NCBI GenBank assembly: GCA_964035575.1
Contig: OZ037913.1
Span: 992,001-1,056,000, forward strand
Reading direction: 5' to 3'
DNA length: 64,000 nucleotides
From: Rhynchopus sp. YZ270_cl-10
Lineage: Eukaryota; Euglenozoa; Diplonemea; Diplonemida; Diplonemidae
The position numbers were made by a program, and so were the translations under genes. Shown piece after piece: positions 60,925-64,000 of this stretch. Within the stretch, counting starts at the first letter, position 1. Every line of letters begins with the position of its first letter. Below the pieces are notes generated by a model. It was not told where the DNA came from. It saw nothing but the letters and a program-made list of their open reading frames with translations, and ran no database searches.

Positions 60925-61492
60925 GCACACTTCCCGTTCACGTCGAAGAGTGAGTCTGAAGCGTACTGTGTGTCCCTTTCTAACCCAAACAAAGGGATGA
61001 ACATTTTTGGTGCGTGGAGGGCAGAGGAGGAAAAAACTGGAAAAAAAAACTTAAAAAAAATTCCGCACATGCCACAATAAACAAACAATACGGAGGAAAC
61101 ATACCATTATCTGCTTCCGAATTGAAGAAACGTGTAGCCTGTTTGGATGCGTTGTCACAGACTGTGCTGTGTGTTCCCGACGACGAACACCTTCATGCGC
61201 GACACAGTCACTAAGTAAATCCCGCCTCTTCTCTGCAGCATTGACGGCAAGCTCCAGAAACGTCAAAAACAAACAAAAGGGGACGTCTCTTCCGCTGCTG
61301 TGTACCACGCTTCAGCTGCAGAAGTAAAAGGTTTTGGGTCAAGGTTTGGGGTGTATCACTTTTTTTTAATGAGTTTACCCCACATTTTCTTGGGAACATA
61401 TTGGGTGAATGATGTTAAAAAAAAGAGAGGGCATTCTTTTCCCCCACCATTCCACCTCTCCCCAAACCCACCTACCTACAATTTCTCACTGC

Positions 61493-61530
61493 ATACACTG
61501 TAACGAGAGGTCTTTGCATTTCAATCCATT
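61493..61530 (+). repeat. Family B repeat (copy B5)
   Basis: ACACTGTAACGAGAGGTCTT then TGCATTTCAATCC. Confidence 0.55.
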
Positions 61531-61570
61531 TTTCCCGTTACCTGCTTACAGTTTCCTTTATCAACAACTC

Positions 61571-61630
61571 CCAACACTCCGGGGGGGTTCGATAACCAGA
61601 GTGTCAGTTGTCTCCTAGCGTTTGTGCACA
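61571..61630 (+). repeat. Family D structured repeat (copy D6)
   Basis: ACACTC/GAGTGT outer stem around GGTT-CGAT-AACC, then CAGTTGTCTCCTAGCGTTTG. Stem bases differ from D1 but pairing is kept. Confidence 0.55.
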
Positions 61631-61746
61631 TATCATTTTCACCTTTTTGTACTTTTCAACCTTTTCAACGTCACCTTTTCCAGGTCGGGACTAGGGGAGT
61701 TATATCCCACATCACCCCCTCCCACCTCACTCTTATCTACTATACA

Positions 61747-64000
61747 ATGTCCGGCTTTGCCGACAGCGTGGAGTGCATCGAGGTGCTCTCCAACGACGGC
61801 TTCGACCCACCACGACAACTCACCTTCCGCGGATGCTTCAAAGGGGAAGAGGAGGAAATCTGCGTCAAAATCCTGAACCTCCCAAACCACACCGAGCCCT
61901 TAGATGAAATGCTCTCCGATTTGAACGGGGATTTTGCGGTTCAGGTACACAGAGTAGAAAGCCTGGGGAGCACCAGATGGGTCATCATGGATTATTGTGA
62001 CTGCAGTATTGGCGACGCCATTGCGGTGTTGAAAGAACTCAGCGAGGAGCAGATCTGTGCTATTGTGTATGGCGTTTTGAAGGCGCTGAGTGCGCTGCAT
62101 GAATGCGAGGTGGCGCATGCAAACATTAAGCCGAATAACATGCTGATCCAAGAAGGGCTTCTTATCCTCAGCGACCAACAGCTTTCGCAGCTCTCACAGT
62201 TCAAATCAAGGCCGCACCCAGGGAGACTATACCCCGAGGAACATGAGGCACCCCCTGTCGACATATGGGCCCTTGGTATTTCCATTGTGGAGATGGCCGA
62301 CCGCATTCCCCCGATGTCGCTTCTCAGCGAAGAGGAGGTCGAAAATGAACTTCTCGCCGGGCACGTGCCTGTAGTACAGTCAAAGCGGTTTGAAGGAAGT
62401 GCAGCAATGGACGACTTTGTCGCGAAGTGCTTAGAGTTAGATCCCAATCAGCGTGCCACCGCGGAAGAACTCCTGCGCCATCCTTGGGTGGCGACGCAGA
62501 CCATGGAAGGTACGGAGAATATATTTGATGCCTTGGTTGATACGGTGAAGGGCACGTTGTCTGAGTGGAACAGTGCGAACGGGAAGCTTATCCCAAGGGT
62601 GCAGATCCACAAGCTCTTTGAGGACCAGGTGGAGGAGGCGCTGACGACGGCAGGGGCGGTCATTGATATGCCGCCGATGCGGCTGCCGGACTGTCCGGAG
62701 GAGGGCTTTACGAAGCTGCCGTCCTCGTTGGTCCCGGAAGACGACCCTGAACCTATCGTTCTAAAGGACAAAACTGCAGGAGAGTTTCCCCTCGCAGTCC
62801 CAGACCCAGAGGCCCGTCCGCAGAATTACATTATCCAGAACTGCAGTAAAGTGAAGGTCCTCCTCTTAGGAGCGAACCTGAATGTGTTAGTGCAGAGGGT
62901 CAGTAACAGCTCGATCTTCATCGGGCCCTGCAAAGGGATTGTCAAATTGGAGGGTGTGGAGAATACGCAGATAGCGATTGCGGCGCGGCGGGTGGATATG
63001 GAACGGTGCAACAATGTGCAGGTCATTTCGCTGTACACCCAGGAGCCTCTGCAGATGGTGAGCTGCGAGCTGGACACAATCTCGTTGATTCCGTGGCATA
63101 TGGCATACCCTCTGCAGAAGGAGATGATGAAGCTGGCAGGGCTTGACCCGTACACGAACCGCTGGATGGAGGTCGAGACAGACCACTCTGTGGATGAGGC
63201 AGGGTTGAACCTCCTCCCTGATCCGTACCGGCTGTTCCACATCTCAGCCTTCCCGCTGCCGGGGATGGCAGGCGAGCCGACGCAGTCGATTTATCTCCTG
63301 AAGGATGTGGAGGCCCCTGTGCGCCCTGATGATCATGACTGTATTTACATTTCGTCGTTGAAGCAGGCTCGTGTCGTGAAGCGTCCTGGAGAGATCAGCG
63401 GCAAGAGTGTGACTATCGAGGACAGTAGCCGGTCGGAGTTTCTCTTCCTCGACAGCATGTCGAAGGTCGAGCTGTGCAACCTCAACGCCTGCCAGGTGGT
63501 GTGCGGGCCGACCGACTCGCTTCTCCTGAAGGGGCTCGTGGGGTGCGTGGTGATTGCTGTGTGCGATGAGATCCAGCTGCATCAGTGCAGCGATGTGTGT
63601 CTGTTCCTGTGGTCGGCAACCCCGCCCATTGTTGCGAGCTGTGCAGGGCTGGAGATTGCGTACTTCAACGTGAGCTGGCCGCTGCTGGACCAGATGGTGC
63701 AGGAACGTGGCTGGGACAAAATGCCGAACATGTTTGAGGAGATGCGTGACGCCAGCCCGCGCAGCTCATGCGACGCGAAGATCCACAACGAGCCCAACTA
63801 CAGGAACATCCCGATCCTGAACGAAGGCCGCACCGACTTCATCGCGCCTATCAACTACCCCTTCGACGCCAAGCTGCAGGTCGACGCCACACTTGCCGAC
63901 TTTGAGCCCATCTTCCTCCCTACCCCAAGGCGCACACTCGACCTGAAGGTCAAATCCGTCACAAACGACAAATTCTTGGACCTCGCGACAAAGCTCCCCG
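61747..64000 (+). CDS. Pseudokinase fused to two TBCC/RP2-like domains (partial)
   Basis: Open from ATG 61747 to the window end (751 codons, no stop), so the C-terminus is missing. Residues about 1-245 are a kinase fold with a broken active site: VAHANIKPNNMLI (Asn for the HRD Asp) and ILSDQQLSQL where DFG belongs, then normal VDIWALGISIVEM and RATAEELLRHPWV. Residues about 340-450 form a first TBCC/C-CAP beta-helix (IFIGPCKGIVKLEGVENTQI). Residues about 525-650 form a second, RP2-like one (GKSVTIEDSSRSEFLFLDSM, PPIVASCAGLEIAYFNVSWP). By alignment the Arg that acts as GTPase-activating finger in TBCC/RP2 is not conserved in either. RP2 acts on ARL3 at cilia and TBCC on tubulin; the fusion's role is unknown. 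Confidence 0.82.
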   Translation, partial: MSGFADSVECIEVLSNDGFDPPRQLTFRGCFKGEEEEICVKILNLPNHTEPLDEMLSDLNGDFAVQVHRVESLGSTRWVIMDYCDCSIGDAIAVLKELSEEQICAIVYGVLKALSALHECEVAHANIKPNNMLIQEGLLILSDQQLSQLSQFKSRPHPGRLYPEEHEAPPVDIWALGISIVEMADRIPPMSLLSEEEVENELLAGHVPVVQSKRFEGSAAMDDFVAKCLELDPNQRATAEELLRHPWVATQTMEGTENIFDALVDTVKGTLSEWNSANGKLIPRVQIHKLFEDQVEEALTTAGAVIDMPPMRLPDCPEEGFTKLPSSLVPEDDPEPIVLKDKTAGEFPLAVPDPEARPQNYIIQNCSKVKVLLLGANLNVLVQRVSNSSIFIGPCKGIVKLEGVENTQIAIAARRVDMERCNNVQVISLYTQEPLQMVSCELDTISLIPWHMAYPLQKEMMKLAGLDPYTNRWMEVETDHSVDEAGLNLLPDPYRLFHISAFPLPGMAGEPTQSIYLLKDVEAPVRPDDHDCIYISSLKQARVVKRPGEISGKSVTIEDSSRSEFLFLDSMSKVELCNLNACQVVCGPTDSLLLKGLVGCVVIAVCDEIQLHQCSDVCLFLWSATPPIVASCAGLEIAYFNVSWPLLDQMVQERGWDKMPNMFEEMRDASPRSSCDAKIHNEPNYRNIPILNEGRTDFIAPINYPFDAKLQVDATLADFEPIFLPTPRRTLDLKVKSVTNDKFLDLATKLP

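Larger units (their letters stand above)
60925..61746. other. Intergenic spacer
   Basis: AT-rich, with one family B copy and one full-length family D copy close together before the pyrimidine-rich leader of the next gene. Confidence 0.55.

Overview
This is nuclear DNA of a unicellular eukaryote (protist). Genes are interrupted by spliceosomal introns, and eukaryote-only families are present: PRMT5, SF3A2, SR140/U2SURP, p24/TMED, acidic ribosomal protein P1, MDP-1, CCDC6-like. I reconstructed 26 introns; 23 begin GTAT (mostly GTATG) and most end ACAG, several as AACACAG. That extended pattern resembles introns of metamonads such as Trichomonas and Giardia, so a free-living metamonad-type flagellate is a reasonable guess. 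The taxon is inference only. Coding DNA is balanced to GC-rich; intergenic DNA is AT-rich and full of A or T runs of 8-28 bases.

Layout. 0-17.6 kb is gene-dense: a coiled-coil protein, a small basic protein, a five-exon coiled-coil protein, a tandem pair of acylated GST-like genes, a probable decayed minus-strand gene, a TIR-like/LRR protein, an F-box-like protein, a long helical protein and an MDP-1 phosphatase. 17.6-28.7 kb holds a membrane-anchored aspartic protease and a five-exon pyruvate kinase in large repeat-filled spacers. 28.7-39.7 kb carries SR140/U2SURP, PRMT5, a p24 cargo receptor and a kinase-like protein. 39.7-51 kb is mostly non-coding, with only SF3A2 and a CCDC6-like gene, plus a minus-strand fragment of the 5' end of LSU rRNA. 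51-64 kb carries two pseudokinases (one fused to two TBCC/RP2-like domains and cut by the window end), an ankyrin/Arg-Ser protein, an unknown protein and two nearly identical P1 genes. All intact genes are on the + strand, each apparently with its own promoter. Two components of the U2 snRNP-associated splicing machinery are present (U2SURP, SF3A2), as expected for an intron-rich genome.

The non-coding DNA is the unusual part. It carries (i) at least eight families of short dispersed elements that fold into hairpins. The largest (family A, about 25 copies here) has a C-GNRA-G tetraloop, stems that differ between copies yet remain paired, and a conserved CATCTTNNAA tail running into T-rich sequence. 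It also carries (ii) about ten foldback/MITE-like DNA elements with terminal inverted repeats, several with clean target-site duplications, each built from its own private short word. Three hAT-like elements (ends CAGGG) share one internal core. Short elements occupy introns, 3' flanks and spacers alike. The covarying GNRA hairpins are the best candidate for an undescribed system.
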